Source: Candidatus Saccharimonadota bacterium
GTDB lineage: Bacteria; Patescibacteriota; Saccharimonadia; Saccharimonadales; Saccharimonadaceae
Assembly (NCBI GenBank): GCA_017519305.1
Contig: JAFWSN010000001.1
Coordinates: 1 to 64,000 of the forward strand
DNA: 64,000 bases
Direction: 5' to 3'
The notes below the pieces were generated by a model. The model was not told the origin of the DNA and searched no databases. It saw only the letters and a program-made list of their open reading frames with translations. Shown one piece after another: positions 1-8,454 of the stretch (position 1 is its first letter; each line of letters begins with the position of its first letter). Made by a program: the position numbers and the translations under genes.

Positions 1-120
1 CCACACCTGTACCGAGTAATACTCCGACACCGACCCCGGTGCCGAGTAATACCCCTACTCCCACACCTGTACCGAGTAATACTCCGACACCGACCCCGGT
101 GCCGAGTAATACCCCTACTC
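1..120 (+). repeat. 60-bp tandem repeat inside the TP-rich coding region
   Basis: Bases 1-60 and 61-120 are identical, so this is a perfect 60-bp tandem duplication that may continue upstream of the window. Each unit contains two diverged 30-bp half units and encodes 20 residues. After 120 the pattern continues in degenerate form. Perfect identity suggests recent expansion, and copy number could vary between strains. Confidence 0.9.
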
Positions 121-299
121 CTACACCTACACCGAGTCCGACTCCGACGCCAGTTCCTAAGAAAGATCCTGGCAAGAAGCCGACTCCACCTGGTGGAGGC
201 GAAGGCGCAATCGGTACGCCGACACCTACGCCTAAGCCAGGTGAAAAACCTGATCCTACACCAACCCCGCAACCGCGTCCGCCGCGGCTGGTGATTTAG
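1..299 (+). CDS. C-terminal part of a Pro/Thr-rich repeat protein (5' truncated by window)
   Basis: The frame starting at base 3 is open from the window edge and ends at TAG 297-299. It encodes repeats of the type [10 protein letters not shown], then a P/T/K/G-rich tail ending RPPRLVI. Such low-complexity extensions usually act as extended stalks or wall-spanning linkers of surface proteins; that role is inferred. The true start lies outside the window, so an internal methionine at 39 should not be taken as the start. The stop may not be the ancestral one: coding-like sequence continues in two other frames to 447 (separate entry). No function can be assigned from this fragment. Confidence 0.7.
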   Translation, partial: TPVPSNTPTPTPVPSNTPTPTPVPSNTPTPTPVPSNTPTPTPTPSPTPTPVPKKDPGKKPTPPGGGEGAIGTPTPTPKPGEKPDPTPTPQPRPPRLVI

Positions 300-447
300 T
301 ACTCTTAGCAAAAAACATAACAATGGACGCAAGAACATTATCGTGGGTGGCCGCAAGGTCACCCACACCCCCATGTTTGAAACTGAGACGATTCGGTTGG
401 TGGTTAAGACGAAAATTAACAATTCGGCTAGCGATTATAAAAAATAA
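290..447 (+). pseudogene. Frame-shifted coding-like tail of the upstream TP-rich protein
   Basis: After the TAG at 297, reading frame 2 gives a plausible segment ([15 protein letters not shown], about 290-334). Frame 1 then gives a plausible segment starting NIIVGGRKVTHTPMF and ending SASDYKK, with TAA at 445-447. Joining the three frames needs two successive single-base losses, one near 281-290 and one near 331-335. This reads as a real C-terminal domain broken by two indels, from either pseudogenisation or assembly error. The frame-1 codons look like neighbouring real genes. The segment also contains a 10-bp hairpin with a GCAA tetraloop (343-366). Confidence 0.4.
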
Positions 448-522
448 TAGCAACATAACCAGACCAACCAATATTATTAATTTTTGATTTAATAAAACAA
501 CTTTTAATCGAAAGGATAAATT

Positions 523-1350
523 ATGAAAAACTTTTCTAAAATTGTTCTTGGTACTGTCGTAGCTGCTGCTACTGCTGGTACCATTGCCCCTGTTGCAAAC
601 GTTTCTGCTTGGGGTGACACTGAAGGTGGCCGTAAAGGTTACACCCTCGAAGAAATCGACGCTGGCGTTCTTGGCGACAAGATCGTCTTTAACTCTATTA
701 TCGATGCTACTACTACCGACGAAAACGGTACCGTACTTAGCCTCGGTGACGAACGTAACTTCGTTCGTGCTCGTTTGAGCGGTTCATCAGACTTTTGGTC
801 TACTGATGAAATTACCGTCGAAGATGGTAAAGAATATGTCATTAGCCTTTATGTTCACAACAACAACCCTAAAGGCGAAGACGCAGTTGCTGAAAACGTA
901 GCTGTTCAAATCAGTATTCCTAAAGATGAATCTGGTTCTATCGAAGTCAACGGTTTCATCGACTCTTCAAATGCTACTCCAGGTGAATACTGGGATAACA
1001 TTATCTTCAAGAGTGCCGATGGTTCTAAGTTCCACTTGGAATATGTTGACGGTTCTGCTGCTTGGAGCAGCAACGGTGCTTCCAATGGTGCCCTTAGCGA
1101 TGATATCGTTCGTACCATTGAAGGCGTAAAGGTTGGTTATGACAAACTTGATGGTAAGATCCCTGGCTGTTACCAATACAGTGGTTACGCCAGTGTTCGC
1201 GTCAAAGCTGTTTTCGAACATGAGCCTGAAGACACTCCTAAAACCATCGTTAAAACTGGTGCCGATTCTATCGTCGTCAGCGCGCTTGGTGCAGGTGCAG
1301 TTGTCACCGCTCTTGGTTACTACATTGCTAGCCGCAAACAACTTAGGTAA
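523..1350 (+). CDS. Secreted, C-terminally membrane-anchored surface protein
   Basis: This 275-residue protein has a signal peptide (about residues 1-30, ending VSAWG). A beta-rich extracellular region contains a phrase on 'expression of velocity'-type strands (EYVISLYVHNNN, AENVAVQISIP), the kind of domain common in Saccharibacteria surface proteins. A C-terminal membrane segment (about 250-270) is followed by a basic stop-transfer tail (ASRKQLR). The Thr-Gly before the membrane helix plus the basic end resembles a wall or membrane anchor, but no LPXTG is present. The start is supported by AAAGGA 8 bases upstream of the ATG. A strong terminator follows. The specific function is unknown. Confidence 0.8.
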   Translation: MKNFSKIVLGTVVAAATAGTIAPVANVSAWGDTEGGRKGYTLEEIDAGVLGDKIVFNSIIDATTTDENGTVLSLGDERNFVRARLSGSSDFWSTDEITVEDGKEYVISLYVHNNNPKGEDAVAENVAVQISIPKDESGSIEVNGFIDSSNATPGEYWDNIIFKSADGSKFHLEYVDGSAAWSSNGASNGALSDDIVRTIEGVKVGYDKLDGKIPGCYQYSGYASVRVKAVFEHEPEDTPKTIVKTGADSIVVSALGAGAVVTALGYYIASRKQLR

Positions 1351-1386
1351 TCTAGACCGCTTCGCGTAAGTCTAGCAGGTCTAGAC
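1351..1386 (+). repeat. Nested TCTAGAC inverted repeats after the surface-protein gene
   Basis: TCTAGAC at 1351-1357 can pair with GTCTAG at 1370-1375 or with GTCTAGA at 1379-1385, giving mutually exclusive hairpins just upstream of the terminator. It may be part of the 3' end structure of the mRNA; no function is known. Confidence 0.45.
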
Positions 1387-1392
1387 GAAAGC

Positions 1393-1422
1393 AAAAATCC
1401 CCCCGCATAAGGGGGATTTTTG
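1393..1422 (+). terminator. Rho-independent terminator
   Basis: An A-run and CCCCCC stem pairs with GGGGG followed by a T-run (loop around GCATAA). It lies 43 bases after the stop of the surface-protein gene. Confidence 0.9.
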
Positions 1423-1455
1423 TTGCATTTTTTGTTGCATTTTTCAAAATGCTTA

Positions 1456-1464
1456 TGGTATAAT
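1456..1464 (+). promoter_or_regulatory. Extended -10 promoter (TGGTATAAT) close to the start codon
   Basis: TG at 1456-1457 and TATAAT at 1459-1464 lie 10 bases before the ATG at 1475. The transcript would have at most a few bases of 5' leader. No ribosome binding site is visible. Confidence 0.65.
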
Positions 1465-1474
1465 TGATACCAAC

Positions 1475-2209
1475 ATGGGTCCATCACAAAATGACTTTGT
1501 AAACCAGTTTGAGCAGCAAGTCTCAAGCTCAGGCTCCAGTAAAGGTGGGGATATTATTTTGGCCTCCGACAAACCAGCCGGCAAGAGCAAAAAACCGATT
1601 ATTATTGCTGCGGTGGCCGTGGTGGCATTACTGATCGTTTTGGTAGCGGTGATGATGTTTTTGCCTAAGACCGGCGGCAGAACTTCCGAATACAAGAATC
1701 TAGCCAAAGAGTACGCTGGTTATTTTATCTTTGGGCCAAATGACGGCAATAGTGGAGAATCTTTATCGGAAAACGAATATTATTTCAATATCTTCGGTCA
1801 GAACGACGAATATCTAGAAAATATTAAAGCTAAACTTGTTGCGCTCGAAGAGGCCGCGAGTAACGAATCCGATAAAAAATCGGCACGCCTGCAACTCGAC
1901 CGCACTATTGCATATAACAACGCATTGAACTGCTTGCAAGACATCAATGACAGATGTGTCACTATAGCCCCTGAGACAATATCGGATTCTGAATTGATTA
2001 ATTTCTACAAACAGACCTCTCAATACGTCGAAAAAGAGTCGGCTAGAGTAAATGCCGAATACGAATATGAAAATATGGAAATAGAACAATCGGAATATTC
2101 TGAATATGTTGTGAACAGTGGTCGTGCGGCCATTGTATTACAAAATGCACAAAGCGGTATTCGCAACCAGCTATCTGCATACGCAAAGGAGCTTTATGAA
2201 AAATACTAA
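1475..2209 (+). CDS. Single-pass membrane protein, partner of the VirB6-like gene
   Basis: This 244-residue protein has a Ser/Gly/Lys-rich cytoplasmic N-terminus, one strong membrane helix (about residues 46-68) and an extracytoplasmic domain with acidic helical character and a Cys pair. No family is recognised. Its 3' end overlaps the next gene by 14 bases, so translation of the two is probably coupled and the product may belong to the same envelope complex. There is no Shine-Dalgarno; the start follows from the promoter position. Confidence 0.75.
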   Translation: MGPSQNDFVNQFEQQVSSSGSSKGGDIILASDKPAGKSKKPIIIAAVAVVALLIVLVAVMMFLPKTGGRTSEYKNLAKEYAGYFIFGPNDGNSGESLSENEYYFNIFGQNDEYLENIKAKLVALEEAASNESDKKSARLQLDRTIAYNNALNCLQDINDRCVTIAPETISDSELINFYKQTSQYVEKESARVNAEYEYENMEIEQSEYSEYVVNSGRAAIVLQNAQSGIRNQLSAYAKELYEKY

Positions 2210-5200
2210 AAAGCGTCTAATCGCCATCTCGATCTCTATTTTAGCCGTCATAATTTGTTTCTTTGTGCTACCAATGTCTACGGTAAAGGCCGCATCGGAC
2301 TCCTCGGTAATCTTTAAGAAAACAATTCTTAGTGCTATGAAAAATTGCTTTGGTCCAGAAACGATCGCAAAAAGTGTCACAATAGGAGTATCGGAAGATA
2401 CAGACTACAAAAATAGCGATAGCGTATTTATATCGGATGCACTGAGAATTTTATTGCCAACAAAACTGTCTAACGACCACATCACAAATAATAGCCAAGT
2501 GGCGGACATTAGTTGCCGAGACTTCTTCAATGGTGTTAGCGGCACCAGTAAAACATTTAGTGGCGTTTTCAAAATTTTCGGGAGAGAGTCGTTGCCTTCT
2601 TACGACTATCTAGACCCAAATGCCGCACAACAACTTGCTAATGTTGAAAAATCACTGGAAGCGCTTGGTTACACTAAAACCATAGTGGCGCAAGGCCCAT
2701 GCGTAAAAGTGACTGTGACACCGTCAGGTGGGGGCAGTACGGATACTTATGGATATTTTTGCTGGGCAAACAACGAAATTATGACAAATATGCAGAATGC
2801 GGTACAGAATAACTACACGTATTTTGTAAAAGGGCCTAATTATGATAGTAGCTGGGCAAATAAATTTAGCCTTAATGGTATCACGCCAGTCATTGTCGGT
2901 AAAGTAAATGGTGAATCTAAAGAAATACCACTGGCCGCAGATGAGGTTGGGGGAGTCTTCTATCTTCCATTTTCCGCCTGTTCTGGCTATGAACCATATT
3001 TCGGGATAAATGATGATTATGGCGAAGCCGGTGAGGAAATGATAGAAAAAACAGGAAACCTGACATGTATGGATAACTTTGGTGTTAATTACAACATCGG
3101 TTTCGAAGCTAGTAGCGTAACTAGTTTAGCGAACTCTGGCATAGAGACAGGATTACCAGTCGGGTATTCGTTCAATATATCAAAATATGACGATGCTTAT
3201 ACAGCAGCATTAAGGAGTTTGGATGAATCATACGTTGGCAACACTACGACAACCGCCCAAGAAAAATTCGATCTTTACGGTCACTATATGACTAATGTGT
3301 TCAGCATATCTGTGGGCTCCACTACTGATTGTGTCGATGAAAGGCCAGACACTGGGCCGGCCAGCGGCAACCTAGTCCTTTACACCCAAAACGGCTGGTG
3401 TAAGGTCTATATTGGGGAAACTGCAGAAAACAAAAGCCTCAAAGTTTCTGTTTTTAGCAGAACAATTAATGAGGGCGCAACGAATCAGGCTGGCTCGACA
3501 ATGTATGATTACAGCAGAACATTAGACACGAGGGCAACGCCAACCGAAGTATTGCAAGAAATGTATATATTACCAACTCAACACCCAACTATTTCGCCGC
3601 TCAATGTTGATGGTGGCATGATTGTCGATCCGACACCTGGTGGCGGAGGGGGAACCGGCGAAGTAGACAAAGTTGATCCATGTTACGCCAGCGGTGAGTC
3701 TATGGGATGGCTCCTTTGTCCACTAGTAAAACAAGTCGGAAATGCGCTAAACAATTTGTATAACGACACTATTAAGGGTTATCTTAAAATAGATTCATTC
3801 TTATTGAACGTTGGTGTCGATAATAACGACGACGGGAAATATGAAAACAATGCCGGCACATATGCCGCCTGGACGACTTTTGTTAATATAGCCAATATTA
3901 TTCTCGTCATATTCTTCTTAGTGATTATATTCTCGCAGGTTACCGGTGTCGGCATTGATAATTATGGTATTAAGAAAGCATTACCAAAAGTAATTGTTGC
4001 CGCAGTATTGATTAATGCATCATTCCTTATTTGTCAATTGGTCGCCGATTTGTCGAACATCGTTGGTAATTCTATAGAAAACATGTTAACGTCTATCGGC
4101 AAGGGTATCTTGCCATCTGACATTGTAGATAGTGGTGTCGATATTGGCAGCGGTGGTTTATTCCGATTCATCCTGGATGGCGCGTTAACGCTTGGGGCTG
4201 GCGTTGCAGTTACGACTATTGTGTATGATTTCGTAAAGAATGGCGCCGCTAACGCGATAGTCGGGCTCCTCATCCCGCTACTCGTTATGGCCCTCATTGC
4301 CCTGGTTGCGATATTGTTCTTCTTTGTGATGTTGGGTATTAGAAAAGCCGCCGTGATTGTCCTTGTGGCAGTATCTCCTATAGCTTTCGCATGCTACATG
4401 TTGCCGAACGCCAAGAAGCTAGTCTTCGATCGTTGGTTCAAGCTGATGAAGAGTATGTTGTTGGTATATCCACTATGTGGCCTTGTGATCGGTGGTAGCA
4501 ACCTCGCCTCATCAATTTTAATGGCATCCGGATTACAGAAAAACTTCCTCTTCTACATTGTGAATATGCTTCTTATGGTTGTCCCATTCTTCTTCCTGCC
4601 ATCACTTATCACCAAGTCAATGGGTATGATTGGTTCTCTTACACAAAAGGCAACCAATACGGCTCGTCGATTTGGCAATAAAACCGGAGACAGAGCCAGC
4701 AATGCCTGGAAGAATTCTGAAGGTTATAAGCGCAGGCAAGGCATTAGGCAAGAAAAACTTGCAGAAGGTAGAGCTAAGAGGACAATCGGTAAGTTACAGG
4801 ATAAGAAAAATCTTACAGAAAATCAACGCGCGAAGCTTGCTGCTGCCCGCGAAACATTAGTCCAGCAGGATAAGGCCGACAAAGATAGGATGCTTCATAG
4901 TAGTGTCGACTGGCAGTCTGGCAAGACTAGCGCAAATACGCTTGCTATCAGCAAAGAGGAGCGCGAAACATCCAACCTTGCAAAGGCCGGTTATTATGAT
5001 GCTGCCACAAAGAAACAAGAACTTGCCATGAATGCAGACTATGAGGACACTATGAAATATGGCAACAAAGCTTACGCCGAAGGAAAAGCGTTTGTCCAGC
5101 AACAAACCAATAAACAAGATTTCCACAAAATCAAACGCTTTGGACAAACCGCTACTGAATACGTGGAACCAAAAAAGGACAAAAATGGCGAAATTGTTGG

Positions 5201-6467
5201 GAGCGGGCGTGTTCAGACTGGGTTGACTAAAGACGCACAAATTGCGCGCTCGTCATTACAGAATAAATTGAAAATTGAGAGAGATGCCGAGAATAAAATG
5301 GACGAAGTTTACGCCACATCTGAATCTCTCAGAGCTGGTATCGCCGCTAATACAGCGAAAGCGACATCTAAGAGGGAAGAAATATTCCAATCTCAGCTCA
5401 GCAATGGCCAGCTCAAGATTGGTGGCGTAACGGTAAACCAAAACGACAGCGCGAATATGTCCATTGCGCATGCGCGATTGCTAGAACAGTTGCAGACCCT
5501 TCCTGTCAACAGTAATGAACGCAGGGATGTTGAGGCGCAGCTCCGAGTCCTTCAGAGCCAAATGATGAAGAAAGACGAAGGCCGAGAGGCTGTGAAGGTG
5601 AACTATGAAAGTGCTATTGCTGGATTACACGCCAAAGGACATGCTGATGGTTCAGCGGAAGTCAATAGTATTAAAATGGCTGTATCTAACCTCATGGACC
5701 AATATGGCGACAAAATCAAAACCACCGACCGTGGAGCGCACGCTATGTACAGCGAGTTTACTTCGGATACTCCTAGAAATGGTGCCACCTCTGTTATAGA
5801 ATCGGTAGCGAACGGTATTAGAAACAATGGATATCGTAGTGAAGGCTGGAAATCTCTCACAGCTGAGACTATAAGGAATTACGACGACGGTTATCTAGCG
5901 GCGGTCGCATCTACAATGAGTGGGCTTAGGGCCAAGGTTCATCAGCGTACGGCGAGCGAAGAGGAGTTTAAGCAATATAGTAAGTTCCAAGAATTGATGA
6001 GGGATTACTATAGTCCGGCAAATGACAATTATCGAAGTCCGAAAGTCAATGCGCTTATTGGAGATAAAGACTATTGGGCAAACCCGGATGCTGTAACCGC
6101 TCAAGGTCCTGCGCCGAAACGTGGAAACGCTTATGGACCAACACCAACAATGGCTCCAACGGCAGCCCCAGCCCCAGCTCCAACATCAGCTCCAGCTCCG
6201 GTCCCAACGGCAGCCCCAGCCCCAGCTCCAACATCAGCTCCAGCTCCGGTCCCAACGGCAGCCCCAGCTCCGGTCCCAACGGCAGCCCCAGCCCCAGCCC
6301 CAGCTCCAACCGCGGGCTCAACGGATGACGCGGCTCCGACCCCAGCTCCAACAACGGATTCAGAAGTAGATCCAATCATAGCCCCAACTGAGACTCCATT
6401 CCCAGATCCAGCTCCGACCTCGTTTGAGTCAGATGACAGCGACGACGCAGACAGCTACTGGGAATAA
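2196..6467 (+). CDS. Large VirB6/TrbL-like membrane protein with AP-rich tail (type IV secretion-like)
   Basis: The start at 2196 is chosen over an upstream in-frame ATG because AAAGGA precedes it and a signal peptide follows directly, giving 1423 residues. Order: signal peptide (about 1-32, ending VKA-AS); a large extracellular region with several Cys; a cluster of hydrophobic helices (about 570-830) containing a conserved-looking LPNAKKLVFDRWFKLMKS segment; a long charged cytoplasmic coiled-coil-like region (about 830-1300); and a tail of APAP/PTAAP repeats ending in acidic residues. The helix cluster resembles VirB6/TrbL-type inner-membrane components described in Patescibacteria. That assignment is by architecture only. 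No other T4SS gene is in the window. Confidence 0.65.
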   Translation: MKNTKKRLIAISISILAVIICFFVLPMSTVKAASDSSVIFKKTILSAMKNCFGPETIAKSVTIGVSEDTDYKNSDSVFISDALRILLPTKLSNDHITNNSQVADISCRDFFNGVSGTSKTFSGVFKIFGRESLPSYDYLDPNAAQQLANVEKSLEALGYTKTIVAQGPCVKVTVTPSGGGSTDTYGYFCWANNEIMTNMQNAVQNNYTYFVKGPNYDSSWANKFSLNGITPVIVGKVNGESKEIPLAADEVGGVFYLPFSACSGYEPYFGINDDYGEAGEEMIEKTGNLTCMDNFGVNYNIGFEASSVTSLANSGIETGLPVGYSFNISKYDDAYTAALRSLDESYVGNTTTTAQEKFDLYGHYMTNVFSISVGSTTDCVDERPDTGPASGNLVLYTQNGWCKVYIGETAENKSLKVSVFSRTINEGATNQAGSTMYDYSRTLDTRATPTEVLQEMYILPTQHPTISPLNVDGGMIVDPTPGGGGGTGEVDKVDPCYASGESMGWLLCPLVKQVGNALNNLYNDTIKGYLKIDSFLLNVGVDNNDDGKYENNAGTYAAWTTFVNIANIILVIFFLVIIFSQVTGVGIDNYGIKKALPKVIVAAVLINASFLICQLVADLSNIVGNSIENMLTSIGKGILPSDIVDSGVDIGSGGLFRFILDGALTLGAGVAVTTIVYDFVKNGAANAIVGLLIPLLVMALIALVAILFFFVMLGIRKAAVIVLVAVSPIAFACYMLPNAKKLVFDRWFKLMKSMLLVYPLCGLVIGGSNLASSILMASGLQKNFLFYIVNMLLMVVPFFFLPSLITKSMGMIGSLTQKATNTARRFGNKTGDRASNAWKNSEGYKRRQGIRQEKLAEGRAKRTIGKLQDKKNLTENQRAKLAAARETLVQQDKADKDRMLHSSVDWQSGKTSANTLAISKEERETSNLAKAGYYDAATKKQELAMNADYEDTMKYGNKAYAEGKAFVQQQTNKQDFHKIKRFGQTATEYVEPKKDKNGEIVGSGRVQTGLTKDAQIARSSLQNKLKIERDAENKMDEVYATSESLRAGIAANTAKATSKREEIFQSQLSNGQLKIGGVTVNQNDSANMSIAHARLLEQLQTLPVNSNERRDVEAQLRVLQSQMMKKDEGREAVKVNYESAIAGLHAKGHADGSAEVNSIKMAVSNLMDQYGDKIKTTDRGAHAMYSEFTSDTPRNGATSVIESVANGIRNNGYRSEGWKSLTAETIRNYDDGYLAAVASTMSGLRAKVHQRTASEEEFKQYSKFQELMRDYYSPANDNYRSPKVNALIGDKDYWANPDAVTAQGPAPKRGNAYGPTPTMAPTAAPAPAPTSAPAPVPTAAPAPAPTSAPAPVPTAAPAPVPTAAPAPAPAPTAGSTDDAAPTPAPTTDSEVDPIIAPTETPFPDPAPTSFESDDSDDADSYWE
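6160..6315 (+). repeat. Ala/Pro-coding minisatellite in the VirB6-like gene
   Basis: Imperfect tandem units based on 'gccccagctccaacatcagc' and 'tccggtcccaacggca' encode (A/T)PAP(A/V)PT repeats. Long stretches are identical, so the unit number is probably unstable between strains. Confidence 0.85.
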
Positions 6468-6488
6468 TCACCAAGCTTTGATAAAAAG

Positions 6489-7265
6489 CTAAGCTTCAAC
6501 CACGTGTTCAAACAAACAAGTCACAGTTAATGGCCCGACCCCGCCGATGCGCGGGGTTATGGCTGTGAGGTCGGTGCGTTCGCGCACGGCCTCGGCTAAA
6601 TCGCCAACTAGTACGCCGTCTTCGGATGCGGTGCCGGCGTCTACCACAATAGCGCCAGGCGCCACCATGTCGGAGGTAATTAATCCTGGTACGCCAGTAG
6701 CGGTCACGATCAAACTAAAATTCTTAAGCTCAGACAAATCATCGCCACGGCCAAAAACCGTCACATCGAATCCGGAATTAGTCCACATTTTAAGGAGCGG
6801 AGCGCCCACTAATTTACCACGACCAACCAAGGCGATTTTCTGTGCAGCGAGATCAATACCGTAACCCGCTAGTAGCCAATTAATTGCTGTCGCGGTGGCC
6901 GAATCAAACTTGCCGTTAGTAGACAATCCATCGACGTCTTTCTCAGGAGCAATCAAACTAGTTAATTCATCGGTTTTTTCGCGCTCCAAAATTGGCAACT
7001 GAATAATAATTCCCGAAATTGCATTATCATTATTGGCAGCGAGAATGCGTTCGCGAATCTCGTCACTACTTTTGGCCAAGAAGTCTTCCACTACAACGCC
7101 AATATCTTCACCGTATTGTTTTTTAAGATTTACATATTTTAAAATTACTGGGTTATCACTATCGCGAATGATCAAAAGTTTTGGTTTTTTAGCCATGCCA
7201 CGAACCGTCAAAAATTGACGTTCTTTAATAAAGCCAGCTAGTTCGCTACCGTTTAAAACCTTCAT
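6489..7265 (-). CDS. folD: Bifunctional methylenetetrahydrofolate dehydrogenase / cyclohydrolase
   Basis: FolD interconverts 5,10-methylene-, methenyl- and 10-formyl-THF in the cytoplasm. The 258-residue protein is slightly short for the family (about 280). Visible landmarks are the YVNLKK segment with the expected catalytic Lys, the IIQLPI segment, PEKDVDGLSTNG before the Rossmann half, and GRGKLVGAPL in the NADP-binding domain. The usual PCTP motif after KDVDG is replaced by SATAT. Its start overlaps the end of murB by 4 bases (ATGA), so it is the second gene of a murB-folD operon. Divergences at motif positions could change activity, but the fold assignment is firm. Confidence 0.9.
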   Translation of the reverse strand: MKVLNGSELAGFIKERQFLTVRGMAKKPKLLIIRDSDNPVILKYVNLKKQYGEDIGVVVEDFLAKSSDEIRERILAANNDNAISGIIIQLPILEREKTDELTSLIAPEKDVDGLSTNGKFDSATATAINWLLAGYGIDLAAQKIALVGRGKLVGAPLLKMWTNSGFDVTVFGRGDDLSELKNFSLIVTATGVPGLITSDMVAPGAIVVDAGTASEDGVLVGDLAEAVRERTDLTAITPRIGGVGPLTVTCLFEHVVEA

Positions 7266-8275
7266 GCAATCTCCACTGGCTCCTGTTCGAGCTTAAAGCC
7301 AAATTTAGCGTAAACTGTGTCAATAATTTCTTGGCGTGCGGCAGCCAAATCAGCATAAGACTCGGCTGAGTCGTTAATAAGAACTAGCGCAGCCTTTTCG
7401 TTAACACGGAAACCGTGCAAAACTTTGCCAGACAAACCAGCTTGTTCAATCAGCCAGCCAGAATTAATTTTATTGCCATCCGAACCATGATAAACTGGAA
7501 AACCAGCCGCTTCGCACTCGGCGGCGCGAGCATCATCTAGATAAACATTCTTAAAGAAACTACCGGCACTCGGGATGAAGGCTGGATCCGGCAATTTGTC
7601 GGCACGAATTGCCGAGACCATACGGCGAATTGCTGCTGGCGAAAAATCTGTCTCGTTATTTTCGGCGATATATCTTTCGAGCGACTTATAGAACGGACGC
7701 GTCATCTGACCTGTTTTAAGCTCGAAAGTTGCCGCAATTACAAAATAGCGACCATATTCGGAGCTATTCAAGATACTCTTGCGATAAGCAAAGCCGAGAT
7801 CGGCAGCCGAGAGAGTTTTAAAAGTAGAGTCAGCAGTATCAAAAACCTCAACGTTAACAAGAACTTGAGAAACATCTTGCCCGTAGGCACCAATATTCTG
7901 TACTGGCGCCGCGCCAACGGTGCCAGGAATTTTGCTTAGAGCCTCGATACCAGTGAGGTTAGCTTCGCAGGTTGCTGCGACTAAATCATCCCAAACTTCG
8001 CCGCCCATTGCATGGACGGTTGCTGAACCGTCTTCGTGCGCATCGATATCAATGCCGCGCAGCTTGTTCATAATCAAGACACCATCAAAGCCTTCGTCGT
8101 GGCCAAGAGTATTAGCGCCGCCGCCGAGGACAAAAACCGGCAACTTACGCTCACTCGCAAAACTATAGGCCTCAGGAATATCTTCCGGCTTTTCGATTTC
8201 AACGACGTATTTTGCTGGCCCGCCCAAACGCATTGTTGTGAGGCTAGCAATAGGGATGTTTTCGCGAATTTTCAT
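7262..8275 (-). CDS. murB: UDP-N-acetylenolpyruvoylglucosamine reductase
   Basis: MurB is the FAD-dependent enzyme that makes UDP-MurNAc, the second committed step of peptidoglycan synthesis. The 337-residue sequence shows TMRLGGPA at the N-terminus, the FAD loop VLGGGANTL, GAAPVQNIGAYGQ, the YRKS segment, the catalytic Ser region SAGSFFKN and NSGWLIEQAGL. It is of normal length. ATG 8275 has TATAAT (on the minus strand) 6 bases upstream and no ribosome binding site, so the mRNA is probably leaderless. It is first in the murB-folD operon. Confidence 0.95.
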   Translation of the reverse strand: MKIRENIPIASLTTMRLGGPAKYVVEIEKPEDIPEAYSFASERKLPVFVLGGGANTLGHDEGFDGVLIMNKLRGIDIDAHEDGSATVHAMGGEVWDDLVAATCEANLTGIEALSKIPGTVGAAPVQNIGAYGQDVSQVLVNVEVFDTADSTFKTLSAADLGFAYRKSILNSSEYGRYFVIAATFELKTGQMTRPFYKSLERYIAENNETDFSPAAIRRMVSAIRADKLPDPAFIPSAGSFFKNVYLDDARAAECEAAGFPVYHGSDGNKINSGWLIEQAGLSGKVLHGFRVNEKAALVLINDSAESYADLAAARQEIIDTVYAKFGFKLEQEPVEIA

Positions 8276-8281
8276 GCATCA

Positions 8282-8290
8282 ATTATACCA
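8282..8290 (-). promoter_or_regulatory. murB promoter, leaderless type
   Basis: On the minus strand TGGTATAAT is followed by 6 bases and then the murB ATG. Transcription would start at or next to the A of the ATG. Confidence 0.7.
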
Positions 8291-8418
8291 TTTTTTACCT
8301 TATTTGTCAGGTCTTGGCAGCCTTAAAAAGCGAAAACGTTAATATTAAAACTCGTCATGGGTTGTAACGAAAAATAAACTATGCTAATACTCGCGCCGTG
8401 TAAGCTTTTCAAAACTTA

Positions 8419-8447
8419 TGCTATAATAATATTAATTCTAAAAAAGG
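8419..8447 (+). promoter_or_regulatory. recA promoter and ribosome binding site
   Basis: The extended -10 TGCTATAAT (8419-8427) is followed by AAAAAAGG (about 8440-8447) before ATG 8455. Unlike many genes here, recA keeps a leader of about 20 bases with a Shine-Dalgarno. No convincing LexA-type palindrome was seen. Confidence 0.7.
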
Positions 8448-8454
8448 TAATACT

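Noticed and set aside
1-299. Non-coding satellite or CRISPR-like repeats
   Set aside because: One frame is fully open and encodes a regular TPVPSN repeat, typical of surface-protein stalks.
6468-6500. Strong terminator formed by AAGCTT repeats between the VirB6-like gene and folD
   Set aside because: The stem (AGCTTT/AAAGCT) is short and AT-rich and lacks a clear T-run; it is too weak to list.
8276-8454. LexA/SOS operator before recA
   Set aside because: No convincing palindromic SOS box was found by eye; only a general extended -10 promoter is visible.
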